A stretch of 64,000 nucleotides of DNA from Cyathus striatus (taxonomy: Eukaryota; Basidiomycota; Agaricomycetes; Agaricales; Nidulariaceae), in assembly GCA_025738555.1 (NCBI GenBank), contig JAOVFP010000014.1, forward strand, positions 3,286,001 to 3,350,000. The letters run 5' to 3'. The notes below the pieces were generated by a model, which ran no database searches, had not been told where the DNA came from, and saw only the letters and a list, made by a program, of their open reading frames with translations. Shown here piece by piece: positions 12,776-24,179 of this stretch (position 1 is the first letter of the stretch; each line of letters begins with the position of its first letter). A program made the position numbers and the translations under genes.

Positions 12776-13685
12776 CTTCGAAACACCAACCAGCGCCCCC
12801 CTCCCCCCGAACCTCTCCTCCAACCCCCTACCCACCCTTCCTCTCCTACTATCCACTATATCATCAACCAACAATATCGAGCCCCTCACCCAAGATGCGC
12901 AAGCCTGCGGAAACTTGGTGCACTGCACTCTCTTGTTCCACTTCCTGCTCTAGCTACGCCACATACGGAGTAGAATATGAAGTGGTGGTTCGCCTGAAGA
13001 GGAGATTGTGAGTGCAGGTGCAGGGATCCGGAAGTTGAGAAGACGTGGTTCGATGAAGATATGAATGAGATGTGGTGTGAGGATGTGCATTGTTGGTGCA
13101 GTGGTGGTAGGGAGAGAAGTGGGCGTTAAATGAAATGAAGGAGAATCTGGGGAAGAGAATGTCGATGGTATCTGAAGAAGAACGCGTATGAGGAAGCAAA
13201 GTTGGTTGCAACGACGACGATAACATCATACTCCTAGGTGATCCTGGCCCACTGTTGAACGACACGACATGCAGGACAAAGACACCCCCTCCAGCACCTT
13301 CGATGGCTTCTCCTGTCTCCTCCCAGGACTCGGACTACCACTCTATAAACTCCCAATGAGACTCGTAAACCCACTTCCTACATCCCTTCTCCCCATTCCA
13401 AACGAGACTAAATGAACCCCGATAGGAGCAACAACCGCCACGCATTCGTCGTTATCAACCGAAGCGAGTATGCAGTAGCGTAGTCGAGCACGTAGAGGAC
13501 AGCATGTTGGCAGTTCTATCCCTTTTGCGTGGGGGTAGGGTGGTGGCTTGTGGTGTGGGGGGAAGGGGCGCTAGGTATCGACGATTGTTGGAGAGGACAA
13601 ATGCCAGATGAGATCAACGCGAGGTACATGAAGAGAAGAAAAGGGACGTACAGGGTGTAGGAAAAGAAGGTACAGAGTTAGGCTA
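12776..13685 (-). pseudogene. Fragment copy C of the 48-kb conserved gene
   Basis: Reversed match to exon 3 and intron 2 of the gene at 48030-49345. The best blocks are near 12776-12960 (C-terminal part) and 13255-13400, where CTCCTGTCTCCTCCCAGGAC is shared exactly. Indels destroy all frames. It lacks the shared exon-1 end point of copies A, B, C' and D, so it may come from a separate duplication. Confidence 0.72.
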
Positions 13686-13924
13686 CCACCGCCAATCGAT
13701 ATCTATACATGCGGAGATGCTGCAATGCACTCTCTCGCTGTCTCTATGGAAGGAGGCAATATAACAGTACACGTCATACGCCCAACATCATAAGATCGAT
13801 TGAGAAAGTTGGCGTCGAGAAACAGAAGTAGGGGAAGACGCAGAGGCGGTGGAAAGGCATACTGGGTGGAGCCGAGATGTTCGAATTTGGAACGCACAGG
13901 AATCCGTTCCTGCCCTTGCCTATG

Positions 13925-14075
13925 GAAAGCCGGACAACGACGCTCGACTACGCCAAAGTTTTCGAGCTCCGTCCTTCGGCCACACAGCATGTCCTCCGTT
14001 TTCGGTTCCACTTTTCGGTTCATAGCTCGCTTATTCGATACTCGGTACTAATTATCAATCTCAAGGCTTACGGAA
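13925..14075. repeat. Repeat R, empty-site copy
   Basis: About 150 bp matching the reverse complement of 23773-23835 joined to 15985-16087, that is, the two flanks of the KDZ element. The continuous sequence GAGCTCCGTCCTTCGGCCAC near 13963-13982 marks the unoccupied target. This copy is rich in CpG. Confidence 0.8.
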
Positions 14076-14639
14076 CGAGTATCGGATCTATGTCGGAAAC
14101 TCGAAATTGGATTCAGTTTTTTGCGTATACATCGAAAACTGAGTGTACTTATGTGCTGAGAGTAGTCTTAGATACTTGTGTAAATGTAATAGTACTGGAG
14201 CAATGAAACAACTGGGTGATTATGATACTGCAGAAAACTTTTTTGTCCATAACTCGATGAGAAATAGCCTCACAGTTAATATGATACAGTATGTATATCA
14301 TTGAAATTAAAGGTTGTCGTGTTGCGGCAGCCTCTCTGTTAGATATAAACAGAGAATGACAAGAATAAAATGTCTTCGTTTCCCGTTGTAAGAATCTGAA
14401 TAAATGATAATAAAATAATAATGTACTTTCATTTCGTGTTGTAAGATTGAAAATAAAGATATAGTCTTAGTGACTATAGTGAAAAGAAACGGAAAGTAGC
14501 AGCAATCAATATGTGTTGGCACGTTGGTGGTACAGCTGGCTGAAAGTCTGTGTGTCGACCCGCTGTCATAAATTTGTAAGATGGAAGACTTAGAATAATA
14601 TGACAGTTATTCTTGGAACAATCTCCGAAATTGCATCAT
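14076..14639. other. No gene seen
   Basis: AT-rich transition into the CpG-poor island. A minus-strand frame at 14307-14522 looks accidental. Confidence 0.4.
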
Positions 14640-14891
14640 TTCAACCTTGAGCGTGAAATGTAATTTTTTTTCTTTTATATCTGAGCCTTTATCTTGATTA
14701 AAAACCTTACTTATAGTACAATAGGATTACAGCAGTACAATGCCATTATATATACTTGATTTACACTTAGTTTGATTCAGAAATCAGCCATAACAACTAT
14801 TATATATATAGTGAGCGTGAAAATTTGGCCTTGAGCATGGCACGCTCAATCACGCTCACTTTTGTGCGTGCCCGGAATTTTCTATGTGCCC
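14640..14891. mobile_element. Right-end fragment of the MULE-like (GAGCGTGA) element
   Basis: Matches 57310-57566, the right end of the 50.8-57.6 kb element: GAGCGTGA/GAGTGTGAAATGTAA near the start, then GTGAGCGTGAAAATTTGGCC, TTGAGCATGGCACGCTC and the terminal CCCGGAATTTTCTATGTGCCC. No left partner with the matching terminus was found upstream, so it is a truncated copy. Confidence 0.72.
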
Positions 14892-15005
14892 TCATAGCTG
14901 CTTGTCCTTAATATACCATTGTACAAGTGTGAATGCAAGTAACTTGTAATTAAATTAACAGATCATTAATTATTATTGATTTTTGTTGAGAATGCAGGTG
15001 CTTTT

Positions 15006-15690
15006 TTTATTAATCTCTCTGCTTTGGTTTTAATACCTATCTGCTGTATTTATAGCCCATCTACGTATCTCCGACACTCTGTATCATTTTAAATCTCTGT
15101 GCATTGCCTTCAATCTCTCTAAATCATTCTGAGTGTCTCTATTTCATTATTTAGGTCTCTGCTTCGTTTTATCTCTCTCTGTATTGTTCTAATATTCTAT
15201 CCATTGTTCTCAACTTCCTTGCTTCAAGTTCACGATCTCTACTTCGAAATGAGGGTTTCTGCTTTACTCTCAAGCTCTCTGCTTTATTTTCACACTCTCT
15301 ACTTCGTTCTTAAAGTCTATGTCTCATTCTGAAGGTCTATCTTTTCTTCTAAAGTTTTATTCTTCATTCTAAAGATTTCTATGTCACTCTGACACACTCC
15401 CCGCCATTTTAAACCTCTCTGCTTCAATTTTACAATATATACCTCGTTTTATAGGTTTCTGCTTCATTTGACAATATCTGCATCAATCTGAACCTTTAAT
15501 CTTCACTTTATGACTCTTTCCCTTGTTTCAAGCTCATTTGTATATTTTGATTAGTTGTTTCACTTCACTCTGACACTATCTGCTTCATTTTTACACTGTA
15601 TTGTTTATTCTGAATGTCTTTGCTTCAATCACAAGCTCCAGTTCTCTGTGCTTCAATCTGGTGTTTGCTATATTCTGAACTTCGAAGCTC
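15006..15690. repeat. Degenerate CT-rich tandem array
   Basis: Roughly 25 eroded units of about 24-26 bp around the consensus TCTCTGCTTCATTCTAAAG. Unit boundaries drift and units differ by several bases each, which indicates an old array. Confidence 0.65.
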
Positions 15691-15984
15691 TGTCTGTGAT
15701 GTTCCACTGGTTTTAATACCGCCTGTTGGATTTTTCAGTATACATCTTAAATTGTCTACCTATTTGTAGACATTGTTCATTGGTCCTTGTCACTTGATGC
15801 ACCTTCAATATACTACAGATCTAAGTACTTACTACTGATGAGAAGCACTTGATTCATTGGTATTAAATGTTTTAAATAGAAAGCAAATACGTCCCTCAGC
15901 ATATACACTAAAAATTAGATCTTCTACGCAAAAACCTGATATCCAAGTTTGAGTTTTATTTTTATGACGTAGATCTGGTACTTG

Positions 15985-16087
15985 ATCCGTTGACTTGAGA
16001 TCAACGATTAGTACCGGATACCAAATAAGCGAGCCACAAACCGAAAAGTCAAACCGAAAATGAAGGACATGCCGTAGAGCCGAAGGA
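15985..16087. repeat. Repeat R, left half next to the KDZ element
   Basis: Reverse complement of about 13972-14075 (shared blocks GGTACTAAT, CTCGCTTATT, CTTTTCGGTT and CATGTCCT). With the right half at 23773-23835 it forms the interrupted target of the KDZ transposon. Confidence 0.75.
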
Positions 16088-16109
16088 CAAGGTCTTTACC
16101 CTCCCCCAC

Positions 16110-16315
16110 CCTTTTCACATGAATTTCACATGAATTTCACGTGAAGTTTACCTGAAATTTTGGACCTTGATTTTCTCTGATTTTGGGGGAGTCCCCTGCA
16201 AATTGTTTCACATGAATTACACATGAATACGTGAATATGTGAATTCTATGTGAATTAACCATGTGAATTTCACGTGGCATTCACCTGGAATTCAGGTAAA
16301 CATAATTCCGTGTTT
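16110..16315. repeat. Left subterminal repeats of the KDZ element
   Basis: Many copies on both strands of the palindrome-like motif TTCACATGAA and its variants (TTCACGTGAA, TTCACCTGAA), mostly 10-12 bp apart. Such arrays at transposon ends usually bind the transposase. The mirror array is at 23445-23758. Confidence 0.75.
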
Positions 16316-16369
16316 TAGTAATAGTACATGTAACAGTACTTACTTTTATTATAAAAAAGAAATTTACAC

Positions 16370-16465
16370 CATCGCAAATCGAACTGTCAACCACTTCTGA
16401 TTACATAAGTGTAAGTTACCATACTCAAGTAACTAATACCGTTACACCATAAGAGCATTATTTCG
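16370..16465 (-). repeat. tRNA-like sequence, possible SINE head
   Basis: The reverse complement contains an A-box-like TGGTGTAACGG and, about 60 bp later, a B-box-like AGTTCGATTTG. That is the spacing of a class II (long variable arm) tRNA gene. I could not fold a convincing acceptor stem, so it is more likely a tRNA-derived remnant than a working tRNA gene. Confidence 0.35.
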
Positions 16466-16610
16466 AACTGATATCACAGCATATAGATTGACTGTGCAAC
16501 CACACGTGTCTGTCAGACCGTTTTGGTCAACAGCATCTTCTGATGTTACAACTGCCTTGTTGTTGCACACCCCATCCGTCACCACCCTTCCTCCCCTCCA
16601 CTCCCCTCGC

Positions 16611-16820
16611 CTCCCTTCCTCCCCTTCCCTCTCCCTTCCTCCCCTTCCCTCTCCCTTCCTCCCCTTCCTTCTCCCTTCCTCCCCTTCCCTCTCCCTTCCT
16701 CCCCTTCCCTCTCCCTTCCTCCCCTTCCCTCTCCCTTCCTCCCATTCCCTCTCCCTTCCTCCCCTTCCCTCTCCCTTCCTCTCCTTCCCTCTCCCTTCTT
16801 CCCCTTCCCTCTCTTCCCCT
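16611..16820. repeat. Polypyrimidine minisatellite, 20-bp unit
   Basis: About ten and a half near-identical copies of CTCCCTTCCTCCCCTTCCCT. One strand is almost pure pyrimidine, so long proline/serine/leucine or glutamate/glycine/arginine-rich frames on either strand here are artefacts of the repeat. Confidence 0.92.
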
Positions 16821-17148
16821 CTTCCTCTTCTCAGTCACTGGCGACATCAAAGGCATACAACATGACTGGCACCACACAAGGCAGACAAGGAGCAACCACA
16901 AGGCAGACAAGGAGCAATGAAGGTGGTAGGATGAGGGAGAAGAGGTGTAGGAGGACAACATACGGTGGAGGGAGATGAAGAGGGGTGATGAGGACAATGA
17001 AGGGATTGATAACAGGTAGGTTAATAACGATGGGGATGATAGGGATGAAATCTAATGACAGCCACAGCGCCCCCATCCTCCCTTCTGCATTGTGATACCC
17101 TGACGCCCCCGTCCTCCCCTCTCTTGTCATGACGATGGCAACACTGCA

Positions 17149-18030
17149 CTGTGTTGGCCAGTGCCCCTGTTCCCCCCCTCATTGTGACAATGACGATGCC
17201 ACACTGTGTTGGCCAACACTCCCATTTCCTCCCTTGTTGTGATGACAACAATGCCACGCCATTTTGGCCAATGCCCCCATCTTCTCGCTCGTCATGATGA
17301 TGATGATGCCATGCCTTGTTGGCCAATGCCCCTGCCCCCTTGCTTGTTGTGGCAATGACAATACCACATGGTGTTGGCCAGCGCCCCTGCCCCCTCACTC
17401 GTTGTGGCAACGACAACGCTGCATGGTGTTGGCCAGTGCCCCTGTCTTCCTCCTCATTGTGACAATGATGACACCGCATGGTGTTGGCCAGTGCCCCCAT
17501 CTTCCTCCTTGTCATGATGACGACAATGCTGCATGGTGTTGGCCAGCACACCCATCCTCCTCCTCGTCATGATGACAATAACACTGCACAGTGTTGGCCA
17601 GCACACCTGTCCTCCTCCTCATTGTGATGATGACGATGCCGCACGGTGTTGGCCAGCACACCCGTCCTCCTCCTTGTTGTGATGATGACGACACCGTGCC
17701 ATGTTGGCCAATGCCCCTGTCCTCTCCCTTGTCATGATGACGACGATGCTGTGCCATGTTGGCCAATGCCCCCGTCCTCTCCCTCGTCATGACGATGATG
17801 ACACTGCATGGTATTGGCCAACGCCCCCATCCTCTCCCTCATTGTGACAACAACAACACCGCACTATGTTGGCCAGCACTCCCATCCTTCCCCCCTCGTT
17901 GACACTGCAATGTGTTGGCCAGCACCCCTGTCTTCCCCTCGTTGTGATGACAACAATGCTGCACTGTGTTGGCCAACACCCCATCCTCTCCCTCATCGTA
18001 ACAACAATGGTGCCTCACTGTGTTGGCCAG
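17149..18030. repeat. Minisatellite of about 55 bp, 17 units
   Basis: Units are marked by TTGGCCA at roughly 17154, 17210, 17262, 17318, 17375 and so on to 18022, a period of 52-59 bp, with CCCCTGTCCTC and GATGATGACGA blocks between. Units differ mainly at C/T and G/A positions. Repetitive frames (A-L-A-N, H-H-A-A-L) on the minus strand follow the repeat and are not evidence of a gene. Confidence 0.88.
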
Positions 18031-18239
18031 CAGACCATGAAGTCAATGCTAACACCTCAGGGGTGGTACATAGCCAGGGGAATGACGAGTGCAGCACAAA
18101 GTGCCAAATGCCAATGCCAATGATGAGGGCAGTGCACAGCAAGAGGGGTGGCAGTGGCAGTGCATTGTGAGGGGAATGACAAGTGCAGTGTGCAGCTGGA
18201 GGAGGACAGTGGACAGCACCAAACACCAAATGCCAACAA

Positions 18240-18450
18240 CAAGGGCATAGTGGGAGGGGAACATATAGTGAGGGGGGAGGGAATGTATAGTGAGGGGGGA
18301 GGGAACAGATAGTGAGGGGGGAGGGAATGTATAGCAAGGGGGGGAACAGGCTGAGGGATTGATAGTGCATAGTGAGTGGGGGGGGAGATTGATAGCACAT
18401 AGTGCTTAGCAAGGGAGGGATTGATAGCACATAGTGAGGGAGGGAATTGA
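18240..18450. repeat. G-rich tandem array
   Basis: Several copies of an approximately 20-28 bp unit containing ATAGTGAGGGGGGAGGGAA. It lies just upstream of the KDZ element's genes and may form G-quadruplexes on the plus strand. Confidence 0.75.
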
Positions 18451-18897
18451 TGGTTTAATTAGTAGTGTACAATACCTTGTTCTTGCACTGTGTAGATTAT
18501 TATAATACATTCAATTATAACTCATGAGACACAATTTTGTTCTCACAAATAAGCATGTTGTGTACTATTAATGCATTTGCGCAAGTGATGCATGTATTAT
18601 CCACACATTTGTGTGTGTGATGTAAGCAGCATGCCAAAATAGGGCATATTTTATAATGAACCAGGGGAATGGCCTGTTTTAATTAGAATAGAAGCAGTTG
18701 CTGCCCCATTTTCGGACTTTTATTCACACAAGAAGCTTTCAAGATAATTTTAGACCTGGTCAGCAGGCATACATGTGGCATATGTGTGGGTATAGAAGGG
18801 TCTACTTATCTTTTCCTTGCCCTGCCCCCACTTGACTCACAACCCCCACATTGTCTCTTATCTTCACTGATATCCTTTCAACTTTTTACTATACAAT

Positions 18898-21079
18898 ATG
18901 GCTCCAAACAAGCAAAACAACACCAACAACACCTCTACTACTGTTTCACCACCTTGTTCTCATAATGGTCAGGTTTGTTCTGACCCACCAGCATCCAAGC
19001 CATGCAAACATACACAATCATCTGTGGACACTACTGATGAGCCTGCTGCTAAGAAAGCTACTATGAATTCAGATGGGCTGGATGTTGGAAAGGACAAGAA
19101 GCAAGTTAAAAAAGGGAAGGGGGGGAAGGGAAGGCGCACTAAAGCATGGTGTGTACTGGCTGTTCAGTTATTTCTATTGGTTTGCTAATACTTTTTACAG
19201 TAAAACAGCTGCAGATAAGGAAGAAGAAGATGAAGCTGCTTCTTCCACTAAAGAGTGTGTACACCCATTTCATAATAAATTGGTTCTAATGCAATTATTT
19301 CAGTGCTGAGATGATTATTAAAGAAATTGGTCTTACTGTGGCACCTCCAGCACACATTATTGCTACTGAGATGACTGGAACTACTACTGAAGCTGCAACT
19401 GTTAATACTGAGACTACTCAAGCTTCTGAAATCACTACTGGGGCTACTACCAAGACTGGTACTATTGAGAGTTTGGCTGCTGGTACTATTGAGAATTTAA
19501 CTGAGACTATTGGAACATCTGCTGAAGTCACAACTACTGAGACTATATCTGAAATAAATACTATGAATACTTCTGGGGTATCAGCTATAGGTGGTGAGGG
19601 AAGAACTAAAAGAAAAGTTCTTCTAGCTGTCACTCCTTCAGACACTGAGTCAGAAAATACTGAAAACAATGGTACTGAAGACAATGAAAATGAGAATGAG
19701 AATGAGAATGATAGTAATGCTGAAGAAGAGAGAGAGATGATTTGAAAATGAAGGAAAATAGTGAAGAGAATGATAGTGAGAGTTCTGATAATGAAGTGAT
19801 TGATATTGAGGAAAAGGAAAAGAATATGGAGGCAAATAATGAGAAAGATAAACAAATCTTGGAGGAGGGGGGTGAAGAAGACTATGATATGCATAGCCCC
19901 TCACCAACCAATTCTCCTCTGTCCCCTGTACCAACTAAGGCAGAATTGAAAGGAGCATCTAAAACTCATGGTGGTACAATTAGAGGGAAAGCATATGGAA
20001 ATACATTGAACTTTGCTGATTATATTGATGATGAGAACAACTCTCCTATGGATATTCAGGAGGAAGGACTAGCATATATCATTATTTCTGATGATTCTCC
20101 AAAAGTCAATCTGACTTTGTTGAATATTGAAACTCCTCCAACAGCCATTCCCATTGTTGTGAACAATCATCTGAAATCTGTACTTGAAGAAATTGCTCAA
20201 ATAATTCCTAATATTAAAGGTAATATTATTATGAATTTTGTTTCATCTTCACTAATATGAATTGTAGAACAAGACCATCAGATTAGAGTATTTGATACTA
20301 GTTGAAATATCTGGATTATGTGAGGGCACTACAGTAGCATACAAGATGCAGTTACTATTGAGTGGCACCCACAAAATCAAGACTTAGCTATTTTTCTTGC
20401 TGCAGTAAGAATTTCAATTATATATATATATTAAATACTAATTCTTGTGTCAGACTGACCCTATCATTAAACATATTGGCTACAGTAAGGCTTCAAGTGC
20501 TGTTAGCACAAATGAAACTTTGGCTCATTCTAAGAGTGAGGATAATAAGTCTAGCTATTCAGTTGAGAACACCCAGATTGCCAATAAGTTATCTCCAAGA
20601 GAGAGGACTATTGTATCCATTTATGAGGTAGATCAGTCACTCCTTGAACTTACTGGAAAATGGTCAATTCAGGAGGCATGGAAAGTCTACAGTGAGGTTA
20701 ATAGGGTTAAATGCTTAGTGGACATAAATTCTAAACCATTGCCTGATGGGTTTGCTAAACCATCATCCTCTGATATTTATAAACTTTTTGGAATTGGAAC
20801 TACTGCATGGCACAACTGGGATGTTGTTCTGAAGAGACTTTCCAACTATCCAGACATGGTAGAATGGCTAAGTGATAATAATCCTGATATGAACAATACA
20901 TGTGAGCTTTGGGGCTTGGAGAAGTCTTCTGGATTTACAAGAGTCAATTTAGCAGATTGGATGGATGCCAGAGACAAGGCTAATAAAGATAAAGCAGCTG
21001 GTAAAGAGAAGGCCAGTGATTCAAACCAGAAATCAGCCAAAGGGAAGGACAAGGGGAAATCAAAGAAAGGAGCTGGAAT
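18898..21079 (+). pseudogene. Acidic N-terminal or accessory protein of the KDZ element
   Basis: Starts at ATG 18898 with a Lys/Asn-rich N-terminus. Introns at 19149-19200 and 19256-19302 (both GT-AG) keep a frame through a Thr/Glu-rich region (P-S-D-T-E-S-E-N) to 19740, where the frame slips in a GAGAGA run. It resumes as a very acidic stretch (19745-20218). After a further intron or gap it continues at about 20445-21079 with E-L-T-G-K-W-S-I-Q-E-A-W-K-V-Y and a Lys-rich tail (K-G-K-D-K-G-K-S-K-K). A GTAAGT donor at 21080 and an acceptor near 21194 would join it in frame to the transposase, so the two may be one large protein. I recognise no domain in this part. Confidence 0.55.
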
Positions 21080-21194
21080 TAAGAACAAGTAAGTAGTTGT
21101 ACATCATGTGGTGTTAAAGTTTGTATCATGTAATTTTAGTTTCTTTAATGTTGTCATTTGGTTACTTCAAATATGCATTTCTCTATTGCTCAGG

Positions 21195-23360
21195 AACTCA
21201 TATTTAGTTGCACTGTATTACTTGCCAATGGCCTATGCTATAGGAACTGAACAAGAGTTTCCTATGTTAAAGTTTAGCCAATTTAGTCAGTTTATTGAAG
21301 CAAACTTTGGATCAAAGATTAGCCTATCAACAGTTATATTTTTGCTGTTTTCTCTAACAAGTAATATTGAGCTGTTAAATTTACATGCAAGACAACAGTA
21401 TTGTGAAGGAAATGACAGAAGAACAACAACACTAACTGCTTGGATTAATGCACTGTCAATGGCTGTTACATCTTCTCTTGGTAGTAAAACTAAATATTTA
21501 TTTCAAGAAAATATAATTCCAGATCACTATGATGATGATGACATTAACTATAATATTTCTGCAAAACTAGATGCATTTTCCAAATTTCTTAAATTGCATC
21601 CATATAATGAGACAGGGCACTATATTGGAGAGCTAGGACCTGTTTCAGAAACTAAATTAACTCCAGTACGAATGATATGTCCATCATTTATGCATTGCAA
21701 TGGTGCATCATGTGATGGGTCTGCATTAACACAAAATTCAAAATATTGAGATATACCAAAAGTTACATTAATTGAGGGTACAAAAATGTATCATGAATCA
21801 TATATACTAACAGGATCTTGCTCTAAGTGTAAATCAATATACTATGCTGATCATAAACATATATCTATTACTGGTCAGAGACCACAAAAAGAATATTTAA
21901 ATAAAGCATGTTATTTTAAAATAGGTACTCATCTTTAGGTGGATCGAGTATTCTCTAAAGCAATAATGCATAGTATATACAGTTTTCATGCATCAGCTGC
22001 AGCATATGCTGAATATTGGAGTAATAGCTTTGGAAATAACATTGAAATTAGTTGCAAGCAAATTTGGCATGCCTTTATAGATGAGTCTATTTGGACTGTA
22101 AGCTTAATTACTGGTAGACAACTTACTGTTGATGATCATCTAGCAATCAATGAAATTACACATTATGCATTTGAGCATCTTGGGGCAAATGGAATTGTTA
22201 AACCTCCATCAGAGCACAGCTGCTTAGAATGTACTCAAAAGTACAAGTCTACAGCTGATAACATGACTAACTACAGAAGTAATATTACAACAGAAAATTT
22301 TGCTCCTGTGAAGATGGTTGTAGTAGATGGTGTTGTAATGGGCCCAACTGTATATGTATGTATTTATTTATTATAAACTTAGACTTAACAATGATTTAGC
22401 ACTGTGCAATGGAGGGTTGTCATGCTGAAGTTAACAATTATCATGGTGGTGTATTCTGCAGACATCACAACATACAATATGGACCCAAATGTCATGTTAA
22501 GAGTTGTGATGCACAAAAAGTTGCAGGTACAGAAGCATGTGAGGCTCATAAAGAAATGTGGAATAAGCATAAGTCAAATTACAGTTCAGCAAGTCTTTCT
22601 GGACTAAAAAGAGCACTGCAACGCAGACATGAAAATCTGGCATGGCTACCTAATGTTAATCGACCACAGCAGCCACATGATGAAGAACAGAATGATGATA
22701 ATTCTGATACCTGTAAGTCTTATTTTTCCCTAAATTGCTATTATTGTGTTGAAACTGTGTGTGCTCCATGTGGAGTTGTTATTGCTTGGAAAAAGTTTGT
22801 AAAATCTGAGTCAACAGCTAATATCATGGAGTTATTAAATATGATTTACCCAACACCTGACTCACATCCAGCATATATATGTATTGACAAAGCCTGTCTG
22901 GTTCTACGTTCAGTTCTGAAAAATATTCTTTATTGACCTTGGCTACTGAATAGTTGATTTGTTGTTGATGGATATCACTATACAAATCATAAGGCAGATG
23001 ATGACCTTTGTTGTACATTTTGCAATCCTGCACCAAGTGATGGCTCTGCTCCTAATCTTGTAATAATTGAACATAATCAGAATGGTCAACCATATTACAA
23101 GAGAGCTTTTAATACACAGGTAAGATATAAGTATTAAATCTTAATAACTATTAATTCATTATCAGACATGTGAGCAACTCAATTCTTGGCTGGGTGGGTT
23201 TGAGTCTATTCTCAAACAAATAACAGTATCAAACTTTAATTGGTTTCCACATGCAATGTTGGTTTATCACACACAACATGTTTTGGATAGACAATAGCAA
23301 AGAGCAATGAAGACAAGGCTCAGTGATGATCTACCTGAGGATATGGATGTGGATATATAA
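21195..23360 (+). pseudogene. KDZ transposase with CxC cysteine clusters, multiple stops
   Basis: The transposase of the element. Visible in order: a helical N-terminal region (about 21195-21640); a cysteine region M-I-C-P-S-F-M-H-C; C-S-K-C-K-S-I-Y-Y-A-D-H; the block F-H-A-S-A-A-A-Y-A-E-Y-W; C-L-E-C-T-Q; M-V-V-V-D-G-V-V-M-G-P; a CxC6-like cluster (about 22410-22560; E-G-C-H, G-G-V-F-C-R-H-H, C-H-V-K-S-C-D, E-A-C-E-A-H); then the KDZ core C-A-P-C-G-V-V-I-A-W-K-K, I-C-I-D-K-A-C, V-V-D-G-Y-H-Y-T-N-H and C-E-Q-L-N-S-W-L-G-G-F-E. Likely catalytic acids are the Asp of C-I-D-K, the Asp of V-D-G-Y-H and the Glu of C-E-Q. In-frame stops near 21748, 21936, 22935 and 22953 fall where Arg or Trp is expected, so this is a pseudogene of the CpG/TGG-decay type. 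Introns occur near 22356-22398 and 23119-23164. Confidence 0.82.
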
Positions 23361-23444
23361 TAGATAAATTTACAATATTCTCTAACTTTCATATGTAATT
23401 CTAAGTTCTAAATCTTTAAAATACATTTTTTATATAGAAAATAA

Positions 23445-23758
23445 TATACATTTCATGTATATTTCACATTAATTTATGTAACTATTGGACTGTACATGCA
23501 TATGAATTTGACCTGTATTTCATGTGTACTTCACATGGATTTCACATGAAATTCACATGAATTTCATATTTAAATTTCACCTATTTTTCACCTAGTTTTC
23601 ACCTAAACTTCACTTGAATTTCACCAAATTTTGGTGATTTCGGAACATCCTAGATGAAGGTGAAATTCATGTGGACTTCACGTGTTTTCATGTGAAATTC
23701 ACATGAAAATGTTACTTCAATGTGTATTTCATGTGAAGTTTAGGTGAAAGGGTGGGGG
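23445..23758. repeat. Right subterminal repeats of the KDZ element
   Basis: Dense TTCACATGAA, TTTCACCTA and TTCACTTGAA motifs on both strands, ending at the inverted GGGTGGGGGAGGG block. Mirrors the array at 16110-16315. Confidence 0.75.
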
Positions 23759-23772
23759 AGGGATAAGTACTG

Positions 23773-23835
23773 CAAAGGATGGAGCTTGAAAACTTTGATG
23801 TAGTTGGGCATGGTTGTCTGGCTTTCCATACTTGC
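23773..23835. repeat. Repeat R, right half next to the KDZ element
   Basis: Reverse complement of about 13917-13975. The differences are almost all C-to-T or G-to-A at CpG sites of the other copy (for example GGCTTTCC is kept while CTCGAA became CTTGAA). Confidence 0.75.
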
Positions 23836-24179
23836 CAGTGGCTGTTGGAGCATCAAAACTGATCTTCCTTTTCCCACACAACTTTTTCCAGGCTTAGGCC
23901 TGCTTAAGCTCAGACTTTGTTTGTGTGACTGGGCAGTATTGGGGCAGTATATATGTAATGCTGTACACTCTTGCACAATGGTTGTGATTGCATTCATTGG
24001 AAAGTAAGAATAGCTTCATATGCTCTGGGAAATTGATTTTTATTCAGCAAGCATGTTTTCAGTAAAAATAGCAGAATCAGCATAGCAAAGTCAGAAATAT
24101 TATAGGATGATGTGCCGGCTACAGAATTAGGGCTGTTGTGAAGCAGTGTGCATTTATGACACCATGGAAAGGTTTTAAA
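23836..24179. other. CpG-poor sequence, no gene seen
   Basis: Nothing recognisable; it follows repeat R. Confidence 0.4.

Larger units (their letters stand above)
16088..23772 (+). mobile_element. KDZ-type DNA transposon (about 7.7 kb), inactive
   Basis: Ends carry inverted CCCTCCCCCACCC blocks just inside CAAGGTCTTTA (left) and, reversed, CAGTACTTAT (right). Flanking CGAAGGA (16081-16087) and CAAAGGA (23773-23779) form a degenerate 7-8 bp target duplication. Comparison with the empty repeat-R copy at 13.9-14.1 kb supports these boundaries. From left to right the element holds a subterminal repeat array, a tRNA-like remnant, three satellite arrays, a long acidic coding region and the CxC/KDZ transposase, then a second subterminal array. 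The whole element is CpG-poor and its genes carry stops, so it is dead. Confidence 0.8.

Noticed and set aside
16488..16997. Long Pro/Ser/Leu-rich and Arg/Glu/Gly-rich frames on both strands
   Set aside because: They are translations of the 20-bp polypyrimidine minisatellite. Open frames on several frames at once reflect the repeat, not a gene.
16611..18030. Tandem arrays considered as a CRISPR array
   Set aside because: Units are contiguous and similar throughout with no unique spacers, and the genome is eukaryotic.
17021..18430. His/Cys-rich repetitive frames on both strands
   Set aside because: They follow the 55-bp minisatellite and the G-rich array, with no splice context or protein relatives.
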